A stretch of DNA of 39,117 bases from Opitutia bacterium (GTDB lineage Bacteria > Verrucomicrobiota > Verrucomicrobiia > Opitutales > Opitutaceae): positions 1 to 39,117 of the forward strand of contig CANJIU010000092.1 in NCBI GenBank assembly GCA_947474365.1, read 5' to 3'. Shown here piece after piece: positions 16,052 to 24,634 of this stretch (position 1 is its first letter; the number at the start of each line of letters is the position of its first letter). The notes under the pieces are model-generated. The model worked only from the letters and a program-made list of their open reading frames with translations, did no database searches and was not told the origin of the DNA. The translations under genes and the position numbers were made by a program.

Positions 16052-17602
16052 ATGGCCACGATGATGCGGCGATTGTTGGATCCGGTGCGGGGCGCGTCCC
16101 GTTTGAAATCACTGCTCGCAGTTGTGATGTGCTGCGCGTCGTGGTGCGAATCAGGGAGGCTAGCCGCACGCGATATTCTCGTTCCCGGTCCGGCCCAACT
16201 TTCCGCCGCGCTGAAATCCGTCCAGCCTGGCGACGTCGTGGTGCTCAAGGATGGCGAATGGAAGGATGCCAAGCTGGTCGTTTCCAAAGGCGGCGCGGCG
16301 GGGAAGCCGGTCGAGATCCGAGCGGAGAGTCCAGGGCGCGTGGTTCTCGTCGGTTCGTCCGCCCTAGAACTCAACGCCCCCTTTGTGACCGTTGACGGAC
16401 TCTATTTTCGGGGCGGGGCGATCGAGAAAGGGGCGGTAATCCAGTTCAATTCCCACGACGGCATCGTCCGGAACACCGCGATCGTCGATTACAACCCCGT
16501 CTCCTTTGAGACCGAGTACTACTGGGTGTTCTTCAATGGTGACCGCAACCGCGTCGAGCGCTGCTATTTCAAAGGAAAAAACAATCTGCAGCCCTTGATG
16601 GGGAATGCCGTCGAGGAAAGCCGCCGCAACACGGTGAGTAGTTCCTATTTCAAAAACATTCCCTTGGTGAGGAACGCCAACGGCCGGGAAATCATCCGCG
16701 TCTGGGGAGCGGGGAAGACCGAGGAGAAGGACGACGAGGGCGCCTTTTTCACCATCGAGGGCAATCTCTTCGATCACGCGGACGGGGAGGGGACCGAAAC
16801 CATCTCGCTCAAGTCCAATCACAACGTCGTGCAGCACAACACCGTCATCGCCACACGTGGAGGGATCAATATCCGGCGGGGAAATTTCAACACGGTGAAG
16901 GAAAACATTGTCCTGGGACAGGGTGTCGAGGGCGCCCATGGCCTGAGGATGTCCGGACGCGACAACCGCGTGAAGGGGAATTTTGTTTCCGGCTGCGACT
17001 ACGGGATTCGGGTCGCCTGTGGCGAGTTCATCGCGGAGGCCCTTACTCCCAGTTACGTGCCGGACGTGAAGCCAAACGGCAGGAGGACCGCGCAGGTCCG
17101 CATTCCGACCTATCCTCAGGTGCGCAAGCTGATCCTGTCCGACAATGTGCTCGTGGGGATTTCGGGTCCCGACCTTGAGATCGGCTCGTCTTACAAAAAT
17201 CACTGGCCGGAGTCGCAGCAGATTCTGCTGCCCGAGGAGTGCCTGTTTCAGAACAACCGGATCGTGCGTCCGGCGGGAGGTACGTCAGTGGTCGTCGCGG
17301 TGGCGGAACGGACTCCGCCGTTAGATCGATTTGCATTCAAGCCCAACCGTTATGTTGGAAACGTGCTGGTGGGCGGTTCAGTACCCGCGGGGGCGGCGGC
17401 GGAGGGATTTTCCGTGCAGGTTCTCCCGGCGGGCTGGTCGGAGCAGCAGGAGCATGCCGCCGTCAAGCCGCTCACTCCCGGGGATGTCGGCCCCGCATGG
17501 GTGATCGCGCTCCGGAAGGCGGGCCAGTTTGCGATTGAAGACGCGGCGGTGGAGGAGCGGACCGCGCCGGCTGTGCCGCGGAAGAATAAAAAGAAGCGGT
17601 AA
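16052..17602 (+). CDS. PL6 polysaccharide lyase (chondroitinase B/alginate lyase)
   Basis: A 516-residue secreted right-handed beta-helix lyase. The hydrophobic leader (LLAVVMCCASWC) is followed by DILVPGPAQLSAALKSVQPG, the usual start of the family, and by NRVERCYFKGKNN. The catalytic pair fits chondroitinase B: Lys254 in TISLKSN and Arg275 in NIRRG are 21 residues apart, as are Lys250 and Arg271 in the characterised enzyme. The residue after the Arg, normally His (RHG), is Arg276 here. PL6 enzymes cleave dermatan sulfate or alginate by beta-elimination at uronates. ATG at 16052 was chosen, although 16061 and 16064 are equally likely. The protein ends in the basic tail PRKNKKKR. Sulfatases on both sides favour a sulfated uronan over plain alginate (inference). 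Confidence 0.85.
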   Translation: MATMMRRLLDPVRGASRLKSLLAVVMCCASWCESGRLAARDILVPGPAQLSAALKSVQPGDVVVLKDGEWKDAKLVVSKGGAAGKPVEIRAESPGRVVLVGSSALELNAPFVTVDGLYFRGGAIEKGAVIQFNSHDGIVRNTAIVDYNPVSFETEYYWVFFNGDRNRVERCYFKGKNNLQPLMGNAVEESRRNTVSSSYFKNIPLVRNANGREIIRVWGAGKTEEKDDEGAFFTIEGNLFDHADGEGTETISLKSNHNVVQHNTVIATRGGINIRRGNFNTVKENIVLGQGVEGAHGLRMSGRDNRVKGNFVSGCDYGIRVACGEFIAEALTPSYVPDVKPNGRRTAQVRIPTYPQVRKLILSDNVLVGISGPDLEIGSSYKNHWPESQQILLPEECLFQNNRIVRPAGGTSVVVAVAERTPPLDRFAFKPNRYVGNVLVGGSVPAGAAAEGFSVQVLPAGWSEQQEHAAVKPLTPGDVGPAWVIALRKAGQFAIEDAAVEERTAPAVPRKNKKKR

Positions 17603-17641
17603 GCCGACTTGCCCGGGCATCGACCCCTTAATTTTTTCCTC

Positions 17642-18118
17642 ATGCTGCAAATTCAACGATTTCATCCGGTCCTGGTCGGCGCCCTGGCGCTGCTCGTCTT
17701 CTCGCTCGGCCTTCGCGCCGCGGACGAGAAAATTCTCGCGGCGGTCCGCGCCGCCGACGATGCGCGAGTGGCCGCGACCATCGCCGGCGATCGAGTCCGG
17801 CTGGAGGCCATCTATTCGGATGACTTGCAGTACACGCACTCGAGTGGGAAGTCTGACAACAAGTCCGTCCATCTCGAAGGGATTGCGAAGCGCGCCAATG
17901 CGTACGAGAAATTCGACTACCTGACGCGGGATTTCCGCGTGGCCGCTCCCGGTATCGTTCTGATGTCGGGTCACGTGATCATCCACTCGACCAACGCGAA
18001 GGGAAAGCACCAGAACGACGTGAATTTCCTCTCGGTCTGGCGGGAGGAGCAGGGGCGGTGGCGCCTCCTCTCCTGGCTGGCGGCCAAGAATATGTCCGCC
18101 GAGCCGGAGAAGAAATAG
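17642..18118 (+). CDS. Secreted NTF2-like (DUF4440-type) protein
   Basis: A 158-residue protein with a signal peptide (FHPVLVGALALLVFSLGLRA) and one small alpha+beta cone domain of the SnoaL/DUF4440 group. It shows ILAAVRAADDARVAATIAGD, then YSDDLQYTHSSGK, and the closing VWREEQGRWRLLSW strand. Members include small enzymes and binding domains, so the function is open. No clear catalytic Asp/His pair is obvious beyond the THSSG segment. It starts 39 nt after the PL6 gene in TTCCTCATG context and ends 2 nt before the NHL protein, so it is part of the same operon. It might bind a lyase product or act as a periplasmic isomerase or dehydratase. Confidence 0.8.
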   Translation: MLQIQRFHPVLVGALALLVFSLGLRAADEKILAAVRAADDARVAATIAGDRVRLEAIYSDDLQYTHSSGKSDNKSVHLEGIAKRANAYEKFDYLTRDFRVAAPGIVLMSGHVIIHSTNAKGKHQNDVNFLSVWREEQGRWRLLSWLAAKNMSAEPEKK

Positions 18119-18120
18119 CC

Positions 18121-19194
18121 ATGCGTCGCGGTCGTACGATTATCTGGCGCCGCGTGTTCGCTCCCCGCTTTCTCGCGGCCGCCGTGATTGCGTTGGTTGC
18201 CTCGCTTGTGGCGAGCGCCCAGGCTCTACCCAATCCCTATCGCGCAGTAGATGGCTGGGCCAAATTGCCGGCCGGGCGGACGATGGGGTCGGTGGGCGAT
18301 CTGATGATTTCGCCTGACGGCGCCCACCTCTGGGCGATCGTGCGCTGCGACGCGTCGGCGCGGGATCGTTTTGGCAACGAGTGCCTCGACTCGAATCTGG
18401 ATCCGATTCTCAAATTCGATCTGAACGGCAATGTCGTGCAGAGTTTTGGCGGCGGCATGTTCGTCTGGCCACATGGCCTCGACGTCGACCGCGAGGGCAA
18501 CGTGTGGGTGACCGACGCGGTCTCGCCCAAGAACACGCCACCGGGCAAGCGGGGGCACCAAGTCGTCAAGTTTGGCCCGGACGGCAAGGTGCGGCTGGTG
18601 CTCGGCACGCCGGGCGTTCCTGGCGGCGGTCCCGATCATTTTAATTCGCCCAGCGACGTCGTCGTGGCGGCCAATGGCGATGTCTTCGTCGCCGACAGCC
18701 ACAGCTTCGACGAGGGCAACAACCGCGTGGTCAAATTCGCCAAGGACGGCAGGTTCCTCAAGGCGTGGGGCAAGACGGGGTATGCGCCGGGCGAATTTCG
18801 CATGCTGCACTCGATCGCGATCGACGGCGACGGCCGCGTGTTTGTGGCGGACCGGGGCAACAACCGCGTTCAGATTTTCGATCAAGAGGGGAAGTTTCTC
18901 GCCCAGTGGACGCAGTTCGGACGACCCAGCGGAATCACGTTCGATGACAAGGGCCGCATCTACGTGACCGATTCGGAGTCTGACAACGAACAAAACCCGG
19001 GTTGGGAAATGGGCATTCGGATCGGCGAGGCGCGCACCGGCTGGGTGCACGCCTTCATTCTTTACCCTTGGGGCGATCCGCGCGTGGTCGAGGGGACGGG
19101 GGCGGAGTTTGTCGCGGTTGATCGCGAGGGTAACCTCTACGGCGGAGAGCCGCGCCCGCGGCGGATCCAGAAATACGTTCGCGTCCGGCCGTAA
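18121..19194 (+). CDS. Secreted NHL-repeat beta-propeller, PAL-like
   Basis: A 357-residue protein with an N-terminal hydrophobic leader (FLAAAVIALVASLVASAQA) and about six NHL blades, each with the pattern DxxGNVxVTD or DGRVFVADRGNNRVQIFD. Overall it resembles peptidylglycine alpha-hydroxyglycine lyase (PAL)-type propellers, often found in Verrucomicrobia and Planctomycetes. Whether it has lyase activity is unknown; many such proteins are binding scaffolds. It begins 2 nt after the NTF2-like gene, so translational coupling is likely. ATG 18121 was preferred over an ATG at 18058 inside the previous gene. The next gene starts 111 nt downstream. Confidence 0.82.
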   Translation: MRRGRTIIWRRVFAPRFLAAAVIALVASLVASAQALPNPYRAVDGWAKLPAGRTMGSVGDLMISPDGAHLWAIVRCDASARDRFGNECLDSNLDPILKFDLNGNVVQSFGGGMFVWPHGLDVDREGNVWVTDAVSPKNTPPGKRGHQVVKFGPDGKVRLVLGTPGVPGGGPDHFNSPSDVVVAANGDVFVADSHSFDEGNNRVVKFAKDGRFLKAWGKTGYAPGEFRMLHSIAIDGDGRVFVADRGNNRVQIFDQEGKFLAQWTQFGRPSGITFDDKGRIYVTDSESDNEQNPGWEMGIRIGEARTGWVHAFILYPWGDPRVVEGTGAEFVAVDREGNLYGGEPRPRRIQKYVRVRP

Positions 19195-19305
19195 GGTGGG
19201 ATTCGCGTAACCCTCTTACCGATCACTCGTCGTAATCATCTCCTCGGCCCGGACTCCGCCGTACCAGCCCTTGTCTGAATTTTCACGATCTCGCTTTCTC
19301 TTCTC

Positions 19306-20814
19306 ATGAAAACGCTTCTACGCCTTCTGCCCTGTCTTTTGGGCGCGTGGCTGGCCCGCGCTGCGGACCGCCCCAACATCCTGTTCATCGCCGTTGATGA
19401 TTTGCGCCCGGAATTCGGTGCCTACGGGGCGAACTACATCAAGAGCCCGAACCTCGACCGGCTTGCGAAGTCGGGTATCGCGTTTAACCGCTCGTATTGC
19501 CAGCAGGCGGTTTGTTCGCCGACGCGCTCGAGCCTGCTCACCGGCACCCGGCCCGACACCACCAAGGTCTGGGATCTCGTGACGCATTTCCGCGACGCCC
19601 TGCCGAACGTCGTCACGCTCCCGCAGCATTTCAAAAACAACGGCTATTTCGTTCAGGGGATGGGCAAGATTTACCACGGGGGCTTCGACGATGCTCCGTC
19701 CTGGTCGGTGCCCTGGCAGACCCCGAAGGCGCCCACCTACGGCCGGAAGGAGAATCTCGATTTCAATCGTGGTCAGGCCGGCGTTGACCCGGATGGCCCG
19801 ACGCCGATGAAGGGCGGGAAGAAGAAGGTCAAGGAGCCCACGCCGAAGAACTCGCGCGGCCCGGCGTTCGAAGGCGCTGATGTCCCGGATAATTATTTTC
19901 AGGATGGCAAGGTGGCGGACCTCGCGCTTTCGACGCTGCGGGACATCAGCAAGAAGAAGGAACCGTTCTTCCTCGCGGTTGGTTTTATCAAACCGCACCT
20001 GCCGTTCATCTCGCCGCAGAAGTATTGGAATCTCTACGACCCGGCGAAAATCCAGCTCGCGCCGAACAAGTTCCGCCCGAAGGACGCCCCCGAATACGCG
20101 ATCCAGCCCGGTGGCGAACTCCGCAACTACAAAGACATCCCGGAAGGCTCGATTCCAGACGACCTCGCCCGCCAGCTCAAGCATGGCTACTACGCGGCGA
20201 TCAGCTATATGGACGCGCAGGTCGGAAAACTGCTCGACGAACTCGACCGCCTTGATCTCCGCAAGAACACGATCGTCATCCTCTGGGGCGACCACGGCTG
20301 GAAGCTCGGTGAGCACGATGCCTGGTGCAAACACAGCAATTGCGAGAACGACACCAACACCGCGCTGCTGCTCTCCGTCCCCGGGATGAAGAACGCCGGG
20401 GTGAAAACGAATTCGATCGTGGAGTTCGTCGACGTCTATCCGACGCTCGCGGAACTCGCGGGTCTGTCGCTGCCGAAGCACCTCGAAGGGACCAGCTTCA
20501 AGCCGGTGCTCGATGACCCGATGCGGCCGTGGAAGACCGCGGCGTTCAGCCAGTATCCGCGTCCAAGTGGCAAGTCCGGCAGCGGGCCGCTGATGGGATA
20601 CGCCATGCGTACGGAACGTTATCGTTTCGTCGTGTGGGTTGGGCGCGATGACCACTCCAAGGTCGATGCGGTTGAACTCTACGATCACCAGATCGATCCG
20701 CAGGAGAACGCCAATATCGCCAAGCTCCCGGCCAACGCGGCGCTCGTCGAGCGGCTCATGACGCAGTGGCGCAAGGGCTGGCAGGGCGCAAAACCGGCAA
20801 TCGCCAGCCGATGA
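19306..20814 (+). CDS. Iduronate-2-sulfatase-like sulfatase
   Basis: A 502-residue secreted sulfatase with leader MKTLLRLLPCLLGAWLARAA. The formylglycine motif is CSPTR (Cys70) in QQAVCSPTRSSLLTGTRPDT. The protein follows human iduronate-2-sulfatase closely in its marker segments: DDLRPEFGAYG, GKIYHGG, FFLAVGFIKPHLPF, WGDHGWKLGEHD and FSQYPRPSG, then YRFVVWVG. That places it in the IDS-like group (S1_7 in my judgement). It contains an extra lysine-rich loop near 165-185 (GGKKKVKEPTPK). Its stop overlaps the next sulfatase as ATGA (20811-20814). Expected activity is removal of 2-O-sulfate from a uronate or similar sugar. The exact substrate is not readable. Confidence 0.9.
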   Translation: MKTLLRLLPCLLGAWLARAADRPNILFIAVDDLRPEFGAYGANYIKSPNLDRLAKSGIAFNRSYCQQAVCSPTRSSLLTGTRPDTTKVWDLVTHFRDALPNVVTLPQHFKNNGYFVQGMGKIYHGGFDDAPSWSVPWQTPKAPTYGRKENLDFNRGQAGVDPDGPTPMKGGKKKVKEPTPKNSRGPAFEGADVPDNYFQDGKVADLALSTLRDISKKKEPFFLAVGFIKPHLPFISPQKYWNLYDPAKIQLAPNKFRPKDAPEYAIQPGGELRNYKDIPEGSIPDDLARQLKHGYYAAISYMDAQVGKLLDELDRLDLRKNTIVILWGDHGWKLGEHDAWCKHSNCENDTNTALLLSVPGMKNAGVKTNSIVEFVDVYPTLAELAGLSLPKHLEGTSFKPVLDDPMRPWKTAAFSQYPRPSGKSGSGPLMGYAMRTERYRFVVWVGRDDHSKVDAVELYDHQIDPQENANIAKLPANAALVERLMTQWRKGWQGAKPAIASR

Positions 20815-22271
20815 TGATTTCCATATCCCCACCGTTGAATCGATTTCGGCTCATTTTTGCACTGGCTGCGGCCGCCCTCTTGCAGGCGCCGCTCATTGCG
20901 GGCGCCGCGACCACTCATCCGAACGTGCTGCTGATTGTCGTCGACGATCTCAACACGTCGCTGGGTTGTTACGGAAACTCCGTCGTCAAGTCGCCAAACA
21001 TCGACCGGCTTGCGGCGCGGGGCACGCGATTCGAACGCGCGGTTTGCCAGTATCCGTTGTGCAACCCGAGCCGCGTGTCGTTTCTCAGCGGGCGACGTCC
21101 GGAGACCAGTGGCGTGTATGTGCTGACGACACCCGCGCGCACCGCGCTGCCGGATGCGGTGATGCTCCCTCAATTTTTCCGGAAACAGGGCTATTTCACC
21201 GCGGGGGCTGGGAAGGTGTTTCACAGCGCCAAGATGAGCGACGCCGCCTCGTGGGATTCATATGAGGATGGCGAGGGAGATGACGCGGAGGAGAAGGCGG
21301 CGATCGAGGCCCGCTATGGTGGCGGCGACGGCCGACCGCGCTGGCACGTGCTCACGACCGACGGCGCCCGCACGCGTGACGGACTGAACGGCCGTGCCAT
21401 CGGCGGCTTCATCGCGGAAAAGACGGCGGCCGGAAAACCGTTCTTTCTCGCCGCGGGCTTCCACAAGCCGCATCTGCCGTGGACGGCGCCGAAGAAATTC
21501 TTCGACCTGTATCCAGCGGGTGGTGTCGTTCCTCCGGCCGAGCCGGCGATGCGCGACGTGCCGCCGATTGCGATGCAAACGGAACTCTCCGGCTTTCCCC
21601 AACCGGATTCGCGGGCGGAGGCGATTCGCGGCTACTACGCCTGCATCTCATTCACGGACTCGCATGTCGGCCTGTTGCTCGACCAATTGGATCGGCTCGA
21701 TCTGTGGAAAAACACAATCGTCGTGCTGGTCGGCGACAACGGATTCCATCTTGGCGACCACGGCGGTCTTTGGGCGAAACTGAGCGCGTTCGATGCGTCG
21801 ACCCGCGTGCCGTTGCTCATCGCGGGTGCGGGCGTTCCGGCGGGACGCGTGGTCACTACCCCGGTTGAATTGCTCGACATCTACCCGACCCTGGCGGAGC
21901 TCAGCGCGTTTCCCGCGCCGGCCGGACTCGAGGGCCAGTCGCTCGTCCCGCTCATGCACGGGCGCGGCAAGGACCGGCGGCCGGCCGTGAGTCTGGTTTA
22001 CCATTACGACGTCGCGCGGAAGATTGACGTCGTTGGTCGCACCGTGGTCGCCGAACAATGGCGCTATACGGAGTGGGAGGGCGGGAAGGCTGGGCGGGAA
22101 CTTTACTGGCGGGCGGATGACCCGGGTGAGTATCGCAATCGCGTGACCGATCCAGTCCTCGGAAAAACGTTGCAGGTCGGCGAGGCGGTCCTCCAAGCGG
22201 CCGCGTCGCCCAAGCCCGGCCCGGCGAATCGCCCCCGGGCCCTTTCGCCGGAAACAAAGAAAGCGCGGTAG
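20811..22271 (+). CDS. Second IDS-like sulfatase, translationally coupled
   Basis: A 486-residue secreted sulfatase. The leader is RFRLIFALAAAALLQAPLIAG, and the modified-cysteine motif is CNPSR (Cys84) in PLCNPSRVSFLSGRRPE. IDS-like segments are VVDDLNTSLGCYG, GKVFHS, FFLAAGFHKPHLPW and GDNGFHLGDHGG. It thus belongs to the same group as the gene before it but is clearly diverged in the middle and C-terminal parts, so it may act on a different position or sugar. It starts at ATG 20811 within the ATGA overlap (an ATG at 20814 is also possible). It ends in a mildly basic tail (ETKKAR). It is the last gene before the regulatory gap in front of the next receptor. Confidence 0.9.
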   Translation: MMISISPPLNRFRLIFALAAAALLQAPLIAGAATTHPNVLLIVVDDLNTSLGCYGNSVVKSPNIDRLAARGTRFERAVCQYPLCNPSRVSFLSGRRPETSGVYVLTTPARTALPDAVMLPQFFRKQGYFTAGAGKVFHSAKMSDAASWDSYEDGEGDDAEEKAAIEARYGGGDGRPRWHVLTTDGARTRDGLNGRAIGGFIAEKTAAGKPFFLAAGFHKPHLPWTAPKKFFDLYPAGGVVPPAEPAMRDVPPIAMQTELSGFPQPDSRAEAIRGYYACISFTDSHVGLLLDQLDRLDLWKNTIVVLVGDNGFHLGDHGGLWAKLSAFDASTRVPLLIAGAGVPAGRVVTTPVELLDIYPTLAELSAFPAPAGLEGQSLVPLMHGRGKDRRPAVSLVYHYDVARKIDVVGRTVVAEQWRYTEWEGGKAGRELYWRADDPGEYRNRVTDPVLGKTLQVGEAVLQAAASPKPGPANRPRALSPETKKAR

Positions 22272-22310
22272 TGCGCCAGCCTGGCGGGATGACGCCCGCC
22301 TGTTGGTCAC

Positions 22311-22332
22311 GTTGTGCAACGGTGTGCACAAC
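22311..22332. promoter_or_regulatory. Perfect 8-bp inverted repeat, operator candidate
   Basis: GTTGTGCA (22311-22318) and TGCACAAC (22325-22332) are exact inverted repeats separated by six bases (ACGGTG). The arms and 22-bp total span suit a dimeric helix-turn-helix regulator of LacI or GntR type. It lies about 50 nt upstream of the TonB receptor start at 22381 and directly after the sulfatase stop. It may therefore control the receptor/glycosidase/malonate operon. Which regulator binds is unknown; the two LacI proteins and the GntR protein of this window are the obvious candidates. Confidence 0.5.
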
Positions 22333-22343
22333 GTCGTGATTGA

Positions 22344-22361
22344 ACGCCCCGGACGGGGCGT
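22344..22361 (+). promoter_or_regulatory. GC hairpin in the receptor leader
   Basis: ACGCCCC (22344-22350) and GGGGCGT (22355-22361) form a 7-bp stem with loop GGAC. TTGA before and TCAA after can extend it past one bulged A. It ends 19 nt before the start codon of the receptor. No run of T follows, so it is not a typical intrinsic terminator. It could separate the sulfatase transcript from the next unit, or stabilise or regulate the receptor leader. Confidence 0.45.
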
Positions 22362-22380
22362 CAATCCCATCTGTTTACCT

Positions 22381-24624
22381 ATGAAACACCTCCAACCCCT
22401 GTTGTGCGGTGGCCTCGCGTTGGCCGCCGCCTTGATGGCCGCGCCACGCGGTGCAGCCCAGACTCCGCCCAAACCCGCGGCGGACGAAGCCATCGTGCTG
22501 CCCGAATTCAACGTCAGCGGCACCAATGACGGCTGGGTGGCGACAAACGCCCTTACCGGCACGCGCACCAACATGGACCTGCGCGACCTGCCGCGCTCGA
22601 TGCAGGTCATGACGAGTGAATTTCTCAACGACATCGGGGCGCTTACGTTGACGGACGCGACGGACTACATGAGTGGCATCACCAACATCGGCGGGCAGGA
22701 TCAGACCAACGACAACAACACCTACCAGGTCCGGGGTTTTCGCCAGAACAAGCTTTACCGCAATGGCCAGCGGGAGCCGTTTGCCGGCATGCTCTACGAT
22801 TCCGCCACACTCGATCGCGTCGAAGTCTTGAAAGGCCCCAGTTCCCTCCTCGCCGGCGTCGCCGAACCGGGTGGGATGGTCAATTCAATCTCGAAGGCCC
22901 CTCGTCCGCGTCGGGAAACCTCCCTGTCGATTCGCGGCGACGCCTGGGGCATGCGACGCGGGGAAATCGACACGTCTCAACCGATCAACAACCGGCTCGC
23001 CACCCGTTTTGTTTTTGTCCGCCAGGCCGGCGACGGCTGGCAGGATTTCGCCTTCTCGAACCGCAGTGTGTACTACGGCGCGCTCTCGTACAAACTTTCG
23101 GAAAACACGCGTTATAACGCGAACCTCGAGTACTTTGACTACGTGGCGTGCCCGCCCTCTCCCCGTAGTACCGTCGCGTCGACCTCGCCGTTGAACGCCC
23201 TGACCTGGCACGGCAACGGCGACATCAATGGCCTGAATCTGAACGGCACTTACATCCCGTGGGGCTTCAATCCGCTCGGGCCCAACAACCGCCGCGTCGA
23301 GCATATTTTTCGCGCCGGCAACCAAATTGAACATCGCTTCAACCAGACGTTTTCCCTTCGCGTCAGCGGCAACTTCGGTCGCATGCACCGCAACGATCTC
23401 CGGCTCAGCGGCACTCAGATCACGACCCGCGTCGTGAACGGCCTCACCGTGCCGGCTTCGGATGCGCTGTCTTCCACCAACGATGACGAGACGGTGAACA
23501 CCTACACCGCGCAGGGCGATTTCGTCGGGAAGTTCAAGTATTGGGGGCTCACCCACCAGGCAATTCTCGGCGGCGAATATATCGACACGGATGACATCCG
23601 CATTCGCGACAACACCCCGGCGCTCACCGCCTACGTCTTCGGCGCCACCGATCAGCCGGCGTGGGTCCAGATGCTGGATCGCTCCCGCTACACGCTGCCC
23701 AACAGTCGGCTCCATGCGCACGCGCGCCGCCGGGGAGTTTCCTTCACCAATGTCATTGGGGCCTTTGAGGAACGGGTACATCTCATGATCGGCGTCCGCC
23801 ATGACGAGGGCACGATCATCAACCGAAATCCGATCGCGACCGATGCGATCGGCAAGTACCAGAAGGTGTCCGAGAATGCCAATTCACCGACGGTCGGTGG
23901 CGTCTATCGGGTAAACGAATCGATCTCGGTCTACTCTTCGACCAGCCGCTCCTTCGCCGGTGTGCCGGTGAGCGCCATCGACATGTTTGGCAAACCGCTC
24001 GACAAGCAGGTCGAGGGCAAGGGCTACGATGTCGGAATCAAGACGTCCTTGTTCAAGAACCGGGTTAGTCTCAATGCGGCCGGGTTTCAGGTCGACCAAA
24101 TCAACGGCACCCGGCAGGTCAGCACGGCGGAAATCATCGCCGCCGGGCTGGATCCGCTGGTGGTTTCCGGAGCGCGCAGCACGCAGGACGTCTCGGCCCG
24201 CTCGCGCGGCTGGGAAACCGATTTCATGATCAAGGTCGTCGACGGCTATCAAATCGCGGTCACCTACACGAATCTCCACGCGTTCGTCACGGCGAACAAA
24301 TCGAATCCGGCCTCGGTGGGCGGCCCAGTGGCGCAGGGGCCGGGCCGGGAGTCGTGGAGTTTCTTCCATAAATACGATTTCCCGAGTGGATTTCTCAAGG
24401 GCCTCACCCTCACGCACAGCGTCGTGTTTCGCGACAGCCGGCGCCCGACGGTACCGGGCTTTACGCGACAAGACGCGAGCCTGTCTTACCGTGCGACAAT
24501 CTTGAACCGGAAAGTGACCTTCTCGATCCGCGAGCAGAACCTGACCGACCTCCAGTACTGGGAGGGATTCCAGAGTCGGGGCGCACCGCGGACGACATCC
24601 CTTTCGGTCAGCACCCGGCTGTGA
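22381..24624 (+). CDS. TonB-dependent receptor at head of malonate locus
   Basis: A 747-residue outer-membrane receptor. The signal peptide (LLCGGLALAAALMAAPRGAAQ) is followed by IVLPEFNVSGTNDG, a plug domain (about 60-180) with QVMTSEFLNDIGALTLTDAT, YQVRGFRQNKLYRNG and DRVEVLKGPSSLLAGVAEPG, and a barrel ending TSLSVSTRL. It belongs to the siderophore-receptor-like plug type. ATG 22381 was chosen because it gives the signal peptide; the frame extends back to 22303 without one. It is preceded by a perfect inverted repeat and a hairpin, and followed 51 nt later by a glycosidase, so it likely imports the glycoside or oligosaccharide handled by the operon. Confidence 0.92.
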   Translation: MKHLQPLLCGGLALAAALMAAPRGAAQTPPKPAADEAIVLPEFNVSGTNDGWVATNALTGTRTNMDLRDLPRSMQVMTSEFLNDIGALTLTDATDYMSGITNIGGQDQTNDNNTYQVRGFRQNKLYRNGQREPFAGMLYDSATLDRVEVLKGPSSLLAGVAEPGGMVNSISKAPRPRRETSLSIRGDAWGMRRGEIDTSQPINNRLATRFVFVRQAGDGWQDFAFSNRSVYYGALSYKLSENTRYNANLEYFDYVACPPSPRSTVASTSPLNALTWHGNGDINGLNLNGTYIPWGFNPLGPNNRRVEHIFRAGNQIEHRFNQTFSLRVSGNFGRMHRNDLRLSGTQITTRVVNGLTVPASDALSSTNDDETVNTYTAQGDFVGKFKYWGLTHQAILGGEYIDTDDIRIRDNTPALTAYVFGATDQPAWVQMLDRSRYTLPNSRLHAHARRRGVSFTNVIGAFEERVHLMIGVRHDEGTIINRNPIATDAIGKYQKVSENANSPTVGGVYRVNESISVYSSTSRSFAGVPVSAIDMFGKPLDKQVEGKGYDVGIKTSLFKNRVSLNAAGFQVDQINGTRQVSTAEIIAAGLDPLVVSGARSTQDVSARSRGWETDFMIKVVDGYQIAVTYTNLHAFVTANKSNPASVGGPVAQGPGRESWSFFHKYDFPSGFLKGLTLTHSVVFRDSRRPTVPGFTRQDASLSYRATILNRKVTFSIREQNLTDLQYWEGFQSRGAPRTTSLSVSTRL

Positions 24625-24634
24625 TTTTGCGAGC

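Noticed and set aside
19318..20832. 504-codon minus-strand frame
   Set aside because: It mirrors the IDS-like sulfatase; composition and lack of motifs mark it as a shadow.
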